A DNA stretch of 64,000 nucleotides from positions 1-64,000 of the forward strand of contig NZ_JBFJUX010000010.1 of NCBI RefSeq assembly GCF_041624475.1, read 5' to 3'. Under the pieces are notes generated by a model. That model was given only the letters and a program-made list of their open reading frames with translations, was not told where the DNA came from and searched no databases. Positions 56,104-64,000 of this stretch are shown here, one piece after another. How positions within the stretch are numbered: the stretch's first letter is position 1; every line of letters starts with the position of its first letter. The DNA comes from Litorivivens sp041624475 (GTDB lineage Bacteria > Pseudomonadota > Gammaproteobacteria > Pseudomonadales > Spongiibacteraceae). The translations under genes were made by a program, and so were the position numbers.

Positions 56104-57173
56104 TGCGTCGTCGCCGTGGCTTTGAGCAGTTCAGTATGTCCTTTCTGGATGCCATGTCCTGTGGCTTGGGCGCGGTCATTCTGATTTTTATGATTATCAA
56201 TCACGCCAGTGAAATTCGCGCTACCGATTCCTACCGGGATGTCGCGCAAAATCTCAGCCTGCTGGAACAGGAAATCCTGGAAAAGCGCAGTGCGCTGGCG
56301 GCTCTGGCCGCCGCCTTGCAGGAAACGGACGCGCAATTGGAGGCTGCCAACCGCGAAGCTGCCAGCCTGAAGGAAATTATTGACCAAGAAGACGACTCCG
56401 ATCAGGAAGTGCGCACCCGGGAAAAAAACATACAGGCGCTGACCAAAGAACTGAAAGCGATAGAAAAGCAGCTCGACACCCTGCGCGACAAGCAAGGCGA
56501 GGGTGATGCCACCCGCGCCTTTGCTGGTGAAGGGCGGCGCCAGTACCTGACGGGATTGAATGTGGGGGGCGAGCGGATTCTTATCCTGCTCGACAGCTCC
56601 ACCAGTATGCTGGGGGAAAAAGTGGTGGAGGTTATTCGCCGGCGCAATATGAGTGATGCCCGCAAGCAGGCCTCGCCAAAATGGCAGCGCGCGCTGAATG
56701 CGGTCGACTGGCTCACCACCCAGATTCCCGCCGATGCCCGTTTTCAGATATACAGCTTCAATACCAAGGTTACGCCGGCGATCAAAGGCAGCGAGGGCAA
56801 GTGGTTAGCTACCGAAAAAGGCAAGCAGCTGAGTGAGGCCGTCGGAGCGCTGCGCCGGGTGGTGCCGGAAAACGGCACCAGCCTCGAGCTCGCGTTTAAA
56901 GCGCTCACCGAACTCAGCCCGGCACCGGACAATGTCTTTCTGATTACCGATGGCCTGCCCACTCAGGATGTCAGTGCATCCCAGAGCGGTGGGGTTTCCG
57001 GCCGCGAGCGTCTGCGCCTGTTTGCCACGGCGGCCAGCCGCTTGCCGAAGTCCGTGCCGGTGAATGTCATTCTGTTCCCGATGGAGGGTGATCCACTGGC
57101 GGCCAGTACGTTCTGGGCATTGGCCCGCAACAGCGGCGGCGTGTTTCTCAGCCCCTCGGAGGATTGGCCATGA
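56103..57173 (+). CDS. VWA protein 1 with ExbD/TolR-like membrane helix (operon gene 9)
   Basis: 356 residues. A short basic cytoplasmic tail (MRRRRGFEQF), one membrane helix SFLDAMSCGLGAVILIFMI (13-31) with Asp16 in an F-L-D context like the proton-carrying F-I-D of ExbD/TolR, a coiled coil (about 45-130), and a von Willebrand A domain (about 157-350). Its MIDAS loop is LLDSSTSM (Asp164, Ser166, Ser168), with FLITDGLP lower down. Topology: N-inside, domain in the periplasm. Paralogous to gene 10. Overlaps the gene 8 stop by one base. Confidence 0.88.
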   Translation: MRRRRGFEQFSMSFLDAMSCGLGAVILIFMIINHASEIRATDSYRDVAQNLSLLEQEILEKRSALAALAAALQETDAQLEAANREAASLKEIIDQEDDSDQEVRTREKNIQALTKELKAIEKQLDTLRDKQGEGDATRAFAGEGRRQYLTGLNVGGERILILLDSSTSMLGEKVVEVIRRRNMSDARKQASPKWQRALNAVDWLTTQIPADARFQIYSFNTKVTPAIKGSEGKWLATEKGKQLSEAVGALRRVVPENGTSLELAFKALTELSPAPDNVFLITDGLPTQDVSASQSGGVSGRERLRLFATAASRLPKSVPVNVILFPMEGDPLAASTFWALARNSGGVFLSPSEDWP

Positions 57174-58171
57174 AACGCCGTCGTCGCGACACCGAAACCT
57201 TTGGCCTGTCCTTCCTCGACGCGATCAGCTGCGGCTTTGGCGCCATTGTGCTGTTGCTGGTGCTGACCAAAATTGCCGAGCCGACCAGACAGAAAGACGA
57301 GGGGGTTGGCCTGCAGGCCATGGCCGAAAAACTGGCGGCAGAGCTGCCGGAACTGGATGGCAAACTCGACAGTCTGGAACAGAAGCTGGCGGAAAAAGGC
57401 AAGCGTTTGGCGGAGGCAGAGCAAACGCTGGCCAGTATGCGACCGGAAGCACGTGCACTGGAGGCCGAGCGCGCCGATGCGCAACTGGAAGCCGAAGCCG
57501 CTGCCGCCATTGAGAACCGGCTGGCGATTGCCCGCCAGCAATTGACCGAAGAAATGAAGCGCCTCTACGGCAGCGGGGTGCAGCCGCAGAACCAGTCAGT
57601 GGGTGGTATTCCCGTCGACAGCGAGTACATTATTTTTGTTATCGACACCTCGGGCAGTATGCATGGCTACGCCTGGCCAACGGTGATCAAAAAGCTGACG
57701 GAAACGCTGGACCTCTACCCCAAGGTCAAAGGGCTGCAGATCATGAATGATATGGGCGACTACATGTTCAGCCAGTACGCGGGCCAATGGATTCCGGATA
57801 CGCCAGGGCGGCGCAAGGCCATTATCAGTCGCATGGCAAGCTGGCAGCCCTTCTCCAACTCCAGCCCCGTTGAGGGTATTACCCGTGCCATCCGGGCCTT
57901 TTATTCGGATGATAAAAAGATCAGTATTTATGTCTTCGGGGACGAATTTACCGGCAATTCCATCCAGTCAGTGCTGGATACGGTGGCGCGCATCAATCCA
58001 CGTGGCGCCGACGGAAAACCGCTGGTGCGGATTCATGCGGTGGGCTTCCCGGTTCAGTTTACCCGCAGCGGTATTCGTCCAACGGGGGTGCAGTTTTCCA
58101 TGCTTATGCGGGCCTTGTGCCAGCAGAACGGTGGCACCTTTGTGGGCCTGCAGACTCTGGAGTCGCGATAA
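57170..58171 (+). CDS. VWA protein 2 with ExbD/TolR-like membrane helix (operon gene 10)
   Basis: 333 residues, same layout as gene 9: basic tail MKRRRRDTET, membrane helix SFLDAISCGFGAIVLLLVL (14-32) with Asp17, coiled coil (about 42-130), VWA domain with MIDAS VIDTSGSM (Asp159, Ser161, Ser163) and a third acidic loop YVFGDEFTG. Although the membrane helices of genes 9 and 10 are nearly alike, the coiled coils and VWA domains differ, which suits a heterodimer. ATG 57170 has GGAGG upstream and overlaps gene 9 by four bases. Confidence 0.88.
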   Translation: MKRRRRDTETFGLSFLDAISCGFGAIVLLLVLTKIAEPTRQKDEGVGLQAMAEKLAAELPELDGKLDSLEQKLAEKGKRLAEAEQTLASMRPEARALEAERADAQLEAEAAAAIENRLAIARQQLTEEMKRLYGSGVQPQNQSVGGIPVDSEYIIFVIDTSGSMHGYAWPTVIKKLTETLDLYPKVKGLQIMNDMGDYMFSQYAGQWIPDTPGRRKAIISRMASWQPFSNSSPVEGITRAIRAFYSDDKKISIYVFGDEFTGNSIQSVLDTVARINPRGADGKPLVRIHAVGFPVQFTRSGIRPTGVQFSMLMRALCQQNGGTFVGLQTLESR

Positions 58172-58788
58172 TGCTAAAAACGCGATTTTTTGTGATCGTT
58201 TCCGCACTGCTGCTCAGCGCCTGCAGCCAACATGTGGTGTTGAGCGTCGATTTTCCCGAGCCCATTGTCAGTCAGTTAGCAGAGCCGGTGGTTGTTTATA
58301 TTGCGCCAGAACTGCGTCGTTATGTGCATCGCTATGAGCCTGAGCAGGGAACGGATTGGACCATCGTCTTCGGTGACTCTCAGGAGAAGCTGTTTCGGTC
58401 GGTGTTTAACGGCATGTTTGAGCAGGTCGAACTGGTGTTTGATGCCGAGGCGATACCTGAAGACGCCACGGTGCTTACGCCGGTGATGCGGGATTTTCAA
58501 TTCAGCACGCCGGGGATGAGCAAAACTGACTACTACGAAGTGTGGGTCAAATACTCTCTCCGTCTCAGTCGGGGTGGTGGCAAGCCTCTGCTAGACTGGC
58601 CCTTTACCGCCTACGGCCGGGAAGAGGATGGTGGCGGGCGTTCTGCCGCGGGCGCGATGCGTGAGGCCTCGCGTCGGGCCATGCGCGATGCTGCTGCCGC
58701 GATTGTCTTGAACTTTCTGAAGCAACCGGCGGCGAAGAAGTATTTTGCGGAAACAACCACGGCTGATAGCGGGCGTCATTCGCCATGA
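58171..58788 (+). CDS. Lipoprotein of the VWA-channel operon (operon gene 11)
   Basis: 205 residues. Lipobox LLSAC (VIVSALLLSAC), then an alpha/beta domain with EPVVVYIAPELRRYV, LFRSVFNGMFEQVELVFDA and YYEVWVKYSLRLS and a helical end. The pattern is like small lipoproteins that sit at the outer membrane with their assembly partners, but no family is assigned. The ATG overlaps the gene 10 stop by one base (TAATG). Confidence 0.75.
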   Translation: MLKTRFFVIVSALLLSACSQHVVLSVDFPEPIVSQLAEPVVVYIAPELRRYVHRYEPEQGTDWTIVFGDSQEKLFRSVFNGMFEQVELVFDAEAIPEDATVLTPVMRDFQFSTPGMSKTDYYEVWVKYSLRLSRGGGKPLLDWPFTAYGREEDGGGRSAAGAMREASRRAMRDAAAAIVLNFLKQPAAKKYFAETTTADSGRHSP

Positions 58789-59444
58789 GACGTTATGTGC
58801 GCTTTCCGTTATTGCTGCTGACCATTGTGCTTGGAGGCTGTGTCAGTTCTTCGGTGGAGCAGCTGCGCAAGGCACCGGTGGGGGTCTTGAAAAAAGGCGA
58901 GACTATTGTCGTGCTCGGTCGCCGTCAGAATTTTCGGCATCAGACGGAGGCGGATTTCACCCGTTGTGTGCAGCGAACTCTTACCCGCAAAAAATTGCCG
59001 GTCAAAGCCGAGCAGAAATTCATGGACGAAATGTTCCCCTGGTTTCAGCCGCGCATGGCGCCGCGCACGGCCGAAGCCCTCGCCAAACGTCTGCAGGAGC
59101 CGGTGATCGCCGAGCGACTGAAACAAACCGGTACCCGTTATATTGTGTGGCTGGACGGTATTACCCGTCGCGGCGAAGACGGCGGCAGCCTGTCCTGCAG
59201 TGTGGGGGCGGGCGGTGGTGCCTGTCTGGGATTGCTGTGGTGGGAAGACGACGCGGAATACGAAGCAGTGATCTGGGATATGCAAACCCTGAAGTCCATG
59301 GGCAAGATATCGGTGGAAGCCAGCGGCACGTCCTACGTGCCGGCAGTCATCATTCCGATTCCGCTGGTAGCGCCGACCCAGTCCGCCGCCTGCCGGGGCG
59401 TGGCCAATCAGATCGGCGAGTTTCTGACTAAAGCGATTGAATGA
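58785..59444 (+). CDS. Lipoprotein, last gene of the operon (operon gene 12)
   Basis: 219 residues. Signal FPLLLLTIVLGGC with lipobox Cys, then an alpha/beta domain (GVLKKGETIVVLGRR, TGTRYIVWLDGITRRGEDG, YEAVIWDMQTLKSMGKISVE) and a Gly/Cys-containing loop (LSCSVGAGGGACLGLLWW). No family assigned. Overlaps gene 11 by four bases. Convergent with pilE, 13 bases apart, with no strong terminator visible between them. Confidence 0.75.
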   Translation: MRRYVRFPLLLLTIVLGGCVSSSVEQLRKAPVGVLKKGETIVVLGRRQNFRHQTEADFTRCVQRTLTRKKLPVKAEQKFMDEMFPWFQPRMAPRTAEALAKRLQEPVIAERLKQTGTRYIVWLDGITRRGEDGGSLSCSVGAGGGACLGLLWWEDDAEYEAVIWDMQTLKSMGKISVEASGTSYVPAVIIPIPLVAPTQSAACRGVANQIGEFLTKAIE

Positions 59445-59457
59445 TGAATGAGTGTTG

Positions 59458-59883
59458 CTAGCGACGCCAGCAATCGGCCACAGTCGTACCCGAGGCGTTG
59501 CCGTTGAGTGTGCGCGCGCCGGTGGAGCTGATTTCCAGATTGCCGCAGCGGTCGCCGGTCATTGAGCCTGTGCGTGTGGCGCGCAGGGTGAAGCTGTTGG
59601 CCGTTGGTGTGCCGGTGGCTGCGATGGTGTAGTGAGCTGAGCCGCTCTCCGGTGCCTTTGTCGGGTAAACGGCGGCAAGGTTGCCGTCGGCATCGAGATA
59701 CGTTCCGTTGCTAGTGTAATAACGCTCCAGTGCCTGAGCGCCTGTGGCAAGCGCTGACGCCGCATCAGCGCGTTTGGCTTTGGCCACTTGTTCCTGATAG
59801 CTAGGGTAGGCAATACTGGTCAGTATCGCCACCACGACCACTGCAATCATCAGCTCGATTAAAGTGAATCCTTTAGCGTTCAT
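59458..59883 (-). CDS. pilE: Type IV (minor) pilin PilE
   Basis: 141 residues. Class III signal KGFTLIELMIAVVVVAILTS with the cleavage Gly and Glu+5; hydrophobic helix and globular domain with two C-terminal Cys (DRCGNLEI, VADCWRR) for the D-loop disulfide. Lies just downstream of pilY1 as in pseudomonad minor-pilin clusters. Confidence 0.92.
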   Translation of the reverse strand: MNAKGFTLIELMIAVVVVAILTSIAYPSYQEQVAKAKRADAASALATGAQALERYYTSNGTYLDADGNLAAVYPTKAPESGSAHYTIAATGTPTANSFTLRATRTGSMTGDRCGNLEISSTGARTLNGNASGTTVADCWRR

Positions 59884-59892
59884 TGAGCGTCC

Positions 59893-62800
59893 TTATTTGA
59901 GTTGTCGCCAAGACTGCCGGCCGAGAGAGGTATTCGAACCTTTTTCTCGTGTTACGCCAACGCGACCGCTGGATCCGGCTGTAAACTTGTATTCTACGTC
60001 CCCTGCGCTGACGATGGCGGGAGCTTCGATGATGTCATTCTGGCCAAGGCCGCTGACTGGGACATGGGCGCCGTCGACTTCTATAAAATCACCGTCGGTG
60101 AAAAACATATCATCGTTCATATCAAATGCCGAGTAATCCAGTCTGCCACCATTCTGGGCATCGAGTTCCATCAACCAGCTGGTGCCACCGTAACCGCAGG
60201 CATCCGGATTAGGTATCATACTGCTAAAGATAATTCGGTCTTCGCGCAGCACAGGTGTGGACACAACTCTTTCACCATTGCCTGATAATGCTTCGGGTGA
60301 GAGTAGATCCAACCTCCAGCCCTTGGTAGCGGCTGTCCCTGCGCCATTGTTGCTTATCACTCTCACGGACTGCTCAGTTGTCTGATTGTCAGTGGCGTCA
60401 TCTTTATTGTTGACGATCTCTGCAAAGCCTTCAAAAGTAACAGTCTGTTCAAGCAGCTGGCTGCGACTGACAACCGCACCATCATCACGTATGCCGTAAA
60501 ACGTTTGAACTTGCGGGTTATCCTCAATGAGCTCATCGCCAACCTCAAAGAATTGGCCCGTGCCAAAATAAATCATTAAACCACTTTCATCGTGACGGCC
60601 AACTACTGGCCGGGTGGTTATGGGCTGAGGGTTTCCGTTGCGGTCAACGGCTGTGAACAGCGGGGCTGGATCGGCCCCCGCTTTGTATGCAACTTGCCAT
60701 CCGGTTGTGGTGGTGCCAGTTACGTCGAATTTCCAGAGGTTTCCTTTCAGATCTCCCGCGTATATCACATCGGTTATCCGATCAGCATTGGTATCGATCG
60801 GGACTACGCTGGCCAGACCGTTGTCGAAGCCGGTGACGCCGGTGTCGATGGCTTTGAGTAAGGCGCCGGTTGCCAAGTCGACCACCATTAGCTTGACGTT
60901 ATCTTCCGAATTGTATCCGTTACCAAAAATCGCGACCCATTTGTTACTGGCCGCGAGGCGAACGATGGTGGGAGCACTCATCGCAACGCCGAGCTTGTGC
61001 GCTGCACTGGCGCTGGTAGAAAACTCCCAAAGCAGATCACCGGCATTGACGTTGTCGGGATCTGTGACGTCAATAGCAAATACGCTTTTGCCGCCAGCGC
61101 CCGTTGCCGCAACCAGTACCGAACGCCAAGTGCCGCTAAGGTAGGCGTCAGACACCAAGGGTGCCCCATCAACAAAATAGTGGTGAACGTAGTCGCTGGT
61201 CGTCAGGCTTTTGAGATTGTCATACACGCCCAGCGGAATGTAGGCGAATATCTCCTTGCCGGTCTTGGCGTCGAAACCGTGCAGCATGCCGTCATTGGCT
61301 CCCACATAAAGCATTTCGCGTCGTCCCAGTTTGCCGCTTTCTCCGCGGAATGCGGCATAACTTAAGCCCTCATCGCCCGGCAGTTTGGAAAAGCCAAAGT
61401 TTTCATTGCTGCCAACATAGAACGGGTCTGAATTTATAATATCGCCCAGCAATTTTGTCCTCACACGTAAGCCGGTATCACTCTCTTTGCTTTGGTCGCC
61501 GCGAAGCCAGTTAAGTGCATCTATTGCGTCTTGGTCTGTTCCGGCGCCTCTCAGTGCCCCTTGCTGGTAAACAGAGAAATTCGCGTAGTTGGTTTCATTG
61601 AAAGCTATGCCGAGTGTGGTTGTTGTACCAAGATCACCTAGAGCGGTGAAAATATTGCGTCCAGCATGAGCTGGAATCGAGCCACTGTTGTCGGTGTCCC
61701 AGACAACATTTTTAAGTGAACCGTCGGGGTTGATGTCATAGGCCACCAGTTGTCCTGACCAGTCCCGGGTGTCGAATCTGGCTTGATAAATTACCGTTTG
61801 GGTATTTAGCTTGGTGGAATTAGTCGCAATCGCGGCTGCGGATGAAAAGGCGTCGACGGATATTGCGTTGAGCACAGCTGTCAGATTCCGGGCAAATTCC
61901 TTCGGGTCGTTGGCGCTGAAAAAGCCACCCCGAGAATTCAACCCCGCGTGAAGCAAGTCATCGATGCGCGCGCCGCAGATTGCGCCACTGCACGTGCCGG
62001 TGTCGGGGGCCGGGTCGGGCCAGTTAACGGTCCCACCGGTAGATATCGCTGCGCGGGCATCGTCTGGATCTACTGAACCCTGTACGCCGAGCCCAATCCC
62101 GAAGGTCGACATGTGTTGCCAAAACGCAGGGTTTCTGGCGAGTACCGGCACATTGTTTTTAAGGTCTGGCCGCAGGTCGTTTTTCCAATAATGCATTGCA
62201 ACATCAGCCAGGGTATTGCTGTGGGAATCGCTGAACGGAGGGCCGGCCGTATAGTTTTCTGTGCCGCCGCTGATATCTGTGTGCACCGGGCCGTCAGTGC
62301 CATCATTGTTAAGACGAGCGTCTGATGTATCGGCCTGATGGCTTGAGCCGCCGGACCAGTATCCATCGGTCATTAGTACGGTGTAGTTTCGCCGGCAGGA
62401 GAGGTGGGGGGTTGCGTCGTTGTTGCCGGGTTTTGCGCTCCAGGGGCCATTGTTGTCCTGGCGAAGAAAGTATTGTCCCGCGGTGTCGAGTGCACGCCGC
62501 AAAGGCGTGCTTCCACGGCTGAACGGATCTTTGTATAGCTTATCGTAAAAGGCTGTTTTGTTTTGGCCGCTAAATGAGCGTACACCTTTGGATATGACTT
62601 TTGTGGAAACGCTGTCCACATCGTTTGAATCTGTGTTCAGCGTGCCGTAACCAACGCGTAAGCCTTCTGTCTGCTCTGAGAAGGCATAGCCTGCTGCAGC
62701 TCTGGCAGCCAGTGCACGAGAGCGGTAGTAGGTGTACCAATTGGCGAAGTTTCTCATTTCTTCTGTGTAGGTACATTTAGCAAAAGTCGCCTGTTCGCAA

Positions 62801-63738
62801 TCACTGCGATTCTGGCGACCCTGGCCGCTGTAACTCAGCTGTACGGGGCGTATTTCGGTCTTCTTGTAGCTGTTGAAGTCCCAGCCATCGGTGCCTTCCT
62901 GCCAGAAATAAGTGGCCGGCCAGAAAAACTTGGTCGACGAATCGATAGTGCAGGAGCCGGACGCATCGCAACTGCGCCAATCGTTCGCGTTGTAATTCGT
63001 ATTGGCGAGGGCCAGGTTGCGGCAGTTTTCCGGGCCAATGCCCACTCGCTCCGGGTGGTGTAACGCACATTCCGGGTTGGCGTCAGGATACTTGCTGCCA
63101 TCGGCTTTTACCCAGGGTTCATAGGTAACGCCGGGGTTGTAGTAAATGCTGTTCTGTTGCGGTGACCGCGTTCTGGCGTTAAACGCAACGTTATCTACCG
63201 TGGCAACGTTGTTTGCGTATTCGGTGCCACCATAAATTCCATTGGCTCGTGGATAGAGGTAGAAAACATCGCCATTGGCGACATTGCGATGGATTGCCTG
63301 ATCGGGCATTAACTCCCAGTGCGTCGACCCGGAATCGTCCAGCAAGAACATGATGTTGGGCGAACTTTGCGACGTCAGGAACAGGGGCAGTTGCGATATC
63401 CCAGTGGGGGCCTCCGGGCTGCAGTTGGCTTTGTCGCCGGTAATCAGAAAGGTCGCGCGGCACCCCGGCAGCGTAGTAAATACATTATCGCTAAAGAGAA
63501 ACTTGTTCAGCGAGCATGTTGACCACTTAGTGGGTTCCTCGATGATTTCGACCGTGTTGATAACGCTGATGTTGCTCAGCGAGACCGTTGTGGTTTGGCT
63601 GGGTGAGCCGAAATCTACCAGTGTTTGCTGGGTTTCACAGGGGTTTGTCTGAGCCCACGCGCCCGTTGAATTGCCGGCCAGACTTGAGACCGCGATCATC
63701 CATGCTGCGGTGCATTTTAGCGTGCGCTCAAAGTTCAT
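59893..63738 (-). CDS. pilY1: Type IV pilus tip protein PilY1
   Basis: 1281 residues. Signal peptide ending GAWA. The N-terminal half contains a VWA-like stretch with a D-x-S-x-S motif (IMFLLDDSGSTHWEL). The C-terminal half is the PilY1 beta-propeller: LYVGANDGMLHGFDAKTGKE, YFVDGAPLVSDAY, and the calcium loop DTNADRITDVIYAGD. PilY1 promotes pilus extension and surface sensing. RBS GAGGATT upstream of ATG on the minus strand. Directly follows another gene, 11 bases away. Confidence 0.93.
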   Translation of the reverse strand: MNFERTLKCTAAWMIAVSSLAGNSTGAWAQTNPCETQQTLVDFGSPSQTTTVSLSNISVINTVEIIEEPTKWSTCSLNKFLFSDNVFTTLPGCRATFLITGDKANCSPEAPTGISQLPLFLTSQSSPNIMFLLDDSGSTHWELMPDQAIHRNVANGDVFYLYPRANGIYGGTEYANNVATVDNVAFNARTRSPQQNSIYYNPGVTYEPWVKADGSKYPDANPECALHHPERVGIGPENCRNLALANTNYNANDWRSCDASGSCTIDSSTKFFWPATYFWQEGTDGWDFNSYKKTEIRPVQLSYSGQGRQNRSDCEQATFAKCTYTEEMRNFANWYTYYRSRALAARAAAGYAFSEQTEGLRVGYGTLNTDSNDVDSVSTKVISKGVRSFSGQNKTAFYDKLYKDPFSRGSTPLRRALDTAGQYFLRQDNNGPWSAKPGNNDATPHLSCRRNYTVLMTDGYWSGGSSHQADTSDARLNNDGTDGPVHTDISGGTENYTAGPPFSDSHSNTLADVAMHYWKNDLRPDLKNNVPVLARNPAFWQHMSTFGIGLGVQGSVDPDDARAAISTGGTVNWPDPAPDTGTCSGAICGARIDDLLHAGLNSRGGFFSANDPKEFARNLTAVLNAISVDAFSSAAAIATNSTKLNTQTVIYQARFDTRDWSGQLVAYDINPDGSLKNVVWDTDNSGSIPAHAGRNIFTALGDLGTTTTLGIAFNETNYANFSVYQQGALRGAGTDQDAIDALNWLRGDQSKESDTGLRVRTKLLGDIINSDPFYVGSNENFGFSKLPGDEGLSYAAFRGESGKLGRREMLYVGANDGMLHGFDAKTGKEIFAYIPLGVYDNLKSLTTSDYVHHYFVDGAPLVSDAYLSGTWRSVLVAATGAGGKSVFAIDVTDPDNVNAGDLLWEFSTSASAAHKLGVAMSAPTIVRLAASNKWVAIFGNGYNSEDNVKLMVVDLATGALLKAIDTGVTGFDNGLASVVPIDTNADRITDVIYAGDLKGNLWKFDVTGTTTTGWQVAYKAGADPAPLFTAVDRNGNPQPITTRPVVGRHDESGLMIYFGTGQFFEVGDELIEDNPQVQTFYGIRDDGAVVSRSQLLEQTVTFEGFAEIVNNKDDATDNQTTEQSVRVISNNGAGTAATKGWRLDLLSPEALSGNGERVVSTPVLREDRIIFSSMIPNPDACGYGGTSWLMELDAQNGGRLDYSAFDMNDDMFFTDGDFIEVDGAHVPVSGLGQNDIIEAPAIVSAGDVEYKFTAGSSGRVGVTREKGSNTSLGRQSWRQLK

Positions 63739-63749
63739 CTTTGGAATCC

Positions 63750-64000
63750 TCAGTCAGGCATTTCATCGGGTTTGTGCAGTACACGCAGCGTTGTGATGCG
63801 GTTGCCCGACGTGATCAGATGTACAGTTTGGCCCACTGCCAGATGTTTCATTTTGAGCGTAGTCGTGTTGCTATCTGGCGCCGTGCCCACGAGGGCGTTT
63901 GAGCTTATACGATAGCGCCGATTATCGATTTCGATCGTATCGTTGCTAGTTGTCAGTGCCGTAATCGCGCCTACGCGATCGTCGGCATGTGCGCGACTGG
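63750..64000 (-). CDS. C-terminal fragment of a gene upstream of pilY1 (5' end outside window)
   Basis: Translating the minus strand gives 82 residues to a TGA at 63750, with no stop before the window edge: SRAHADDRVGAITALTTSND, then TIEIDNRRYRISSNALVGTA, then KMKHLAVGQTVHLITSGNRI and TTLRVLHKPDEMPD. The repeated beta pattern (V-GAIT, TIEIDNRRYRI, VGQTVHLI, ITTLRVL) suggests a small all-beta periplasmic protein. In pseudomonads pilX precedes pilY1 and pilY2 follows it; this fragment looks more like a PilY2-type protein than a pilin, but that is a guess. Confidence 0.7.
   Translation of the reverse strand, partial: SRAHADDRVGAITALTTSNDTIEIDNRRYRISSNALVGTAPDSNTTTLKMKHLAVGQTVHLITSGNRITTLRVLHKPDEMPD

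Overview
The window is one continuous piece of a gammaproteobacterial chromosome. Gene order closely follows the pseudomonad/cellvibrio pattern: birA-coaX-SPOR, tRNA-Thr-Tyr-Gly-Thr-tuf, S10-spc-alpha ribosomal operons, uvrA-MFS-ssb, moaB-moeA, fabA-fabB, ispB/rplU-rpmA-obg-proB/rpsT, and pilE/pilY1. The EF-Tu and ribosomal protein sequences are also of that type. A marine Cellvibrionales-like organism (Spongiibacteraceae/Halieaceae neighbourhood) is a reasonable guess, but this is inference from synteny and not a proven identification. There are no IS elements, prophages or CRISPR arrays; almost every base is coding, and many start codons overlap the previous stop.

Region by region. 1-500 holds the 3' end of a 5S rRNA gene, its terminator, and a second copy of the 5S tail with another hairpin. 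500-6000 holds an HDOD protein, birA, coaX, a SPOR protein, four tRNAs and tuf. 6-20 kb is the complete S10, spc and alpha operon series (28 ribosomal proteins, secY, rpoA). Remarkably, tuf runs straight into rpsJ: the secE-nusG-rplKAJL-rpoBC-rpsLG-fusA block that normally separates the tRNA-linked tufB from rpsJ is absent here. 20-29.5 kb: an actinobacterial-type LLM/F420 oxidoreductase, a membrane diguanylate cyclase, uvrA, a YajR-like MFS carrier, ssb, a fatty-acid-hydroxylase-family membrane enzyme and a tandem thioredoxin-fold (GST_N) protein. 29.8-34.2 kb: a RmlD-like SDR with moaB-moeA, then fabA-fabB for unsaturated fatty acids. 34.3-39.4 kb: ugd-manC-galU-algC, a nucleotide-sugar supply operon (UDP-glucuronate, GDP-mannose, UDP-glucose). 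39.4-46 kb: ispB, rplU-rpmA-obg-proB, rpsT, dgkA, a SnoaL-like protein, a TetR regulator and a small secreted Cys protein.

The most interesting part is 46.5-59.4 kb: twelve closely packed co-directional genes that look like one envelope-spanning machine. It contains a MotA/TolQ/ExbB-type proton-channel subunit and two paralogous von Willebrand A proteins whose single N-terminal membrane helix carries an ExbD/TolR-like (F-[IL]-D) aspartate. It also contains a degenerate Hsp70-fold protein, a five-repeat PEGA protein ending in a cysteine-less formylglycine-enzyme (SUMF1) fold, two TPR proteins (one with a TonB-C-like end), four lipoproteins and one small secreted protein. I infer a proton-driven 5:2-type motor in which VWA domains replace the usual ExbD/MotB periplasmic domains. 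Nothing in the sequence gives its biological output.

59.4-64 kb, on the opposite strand, carries type IV pilus genes pilE and pilY1 and the 3' end of one more gene running off the window.
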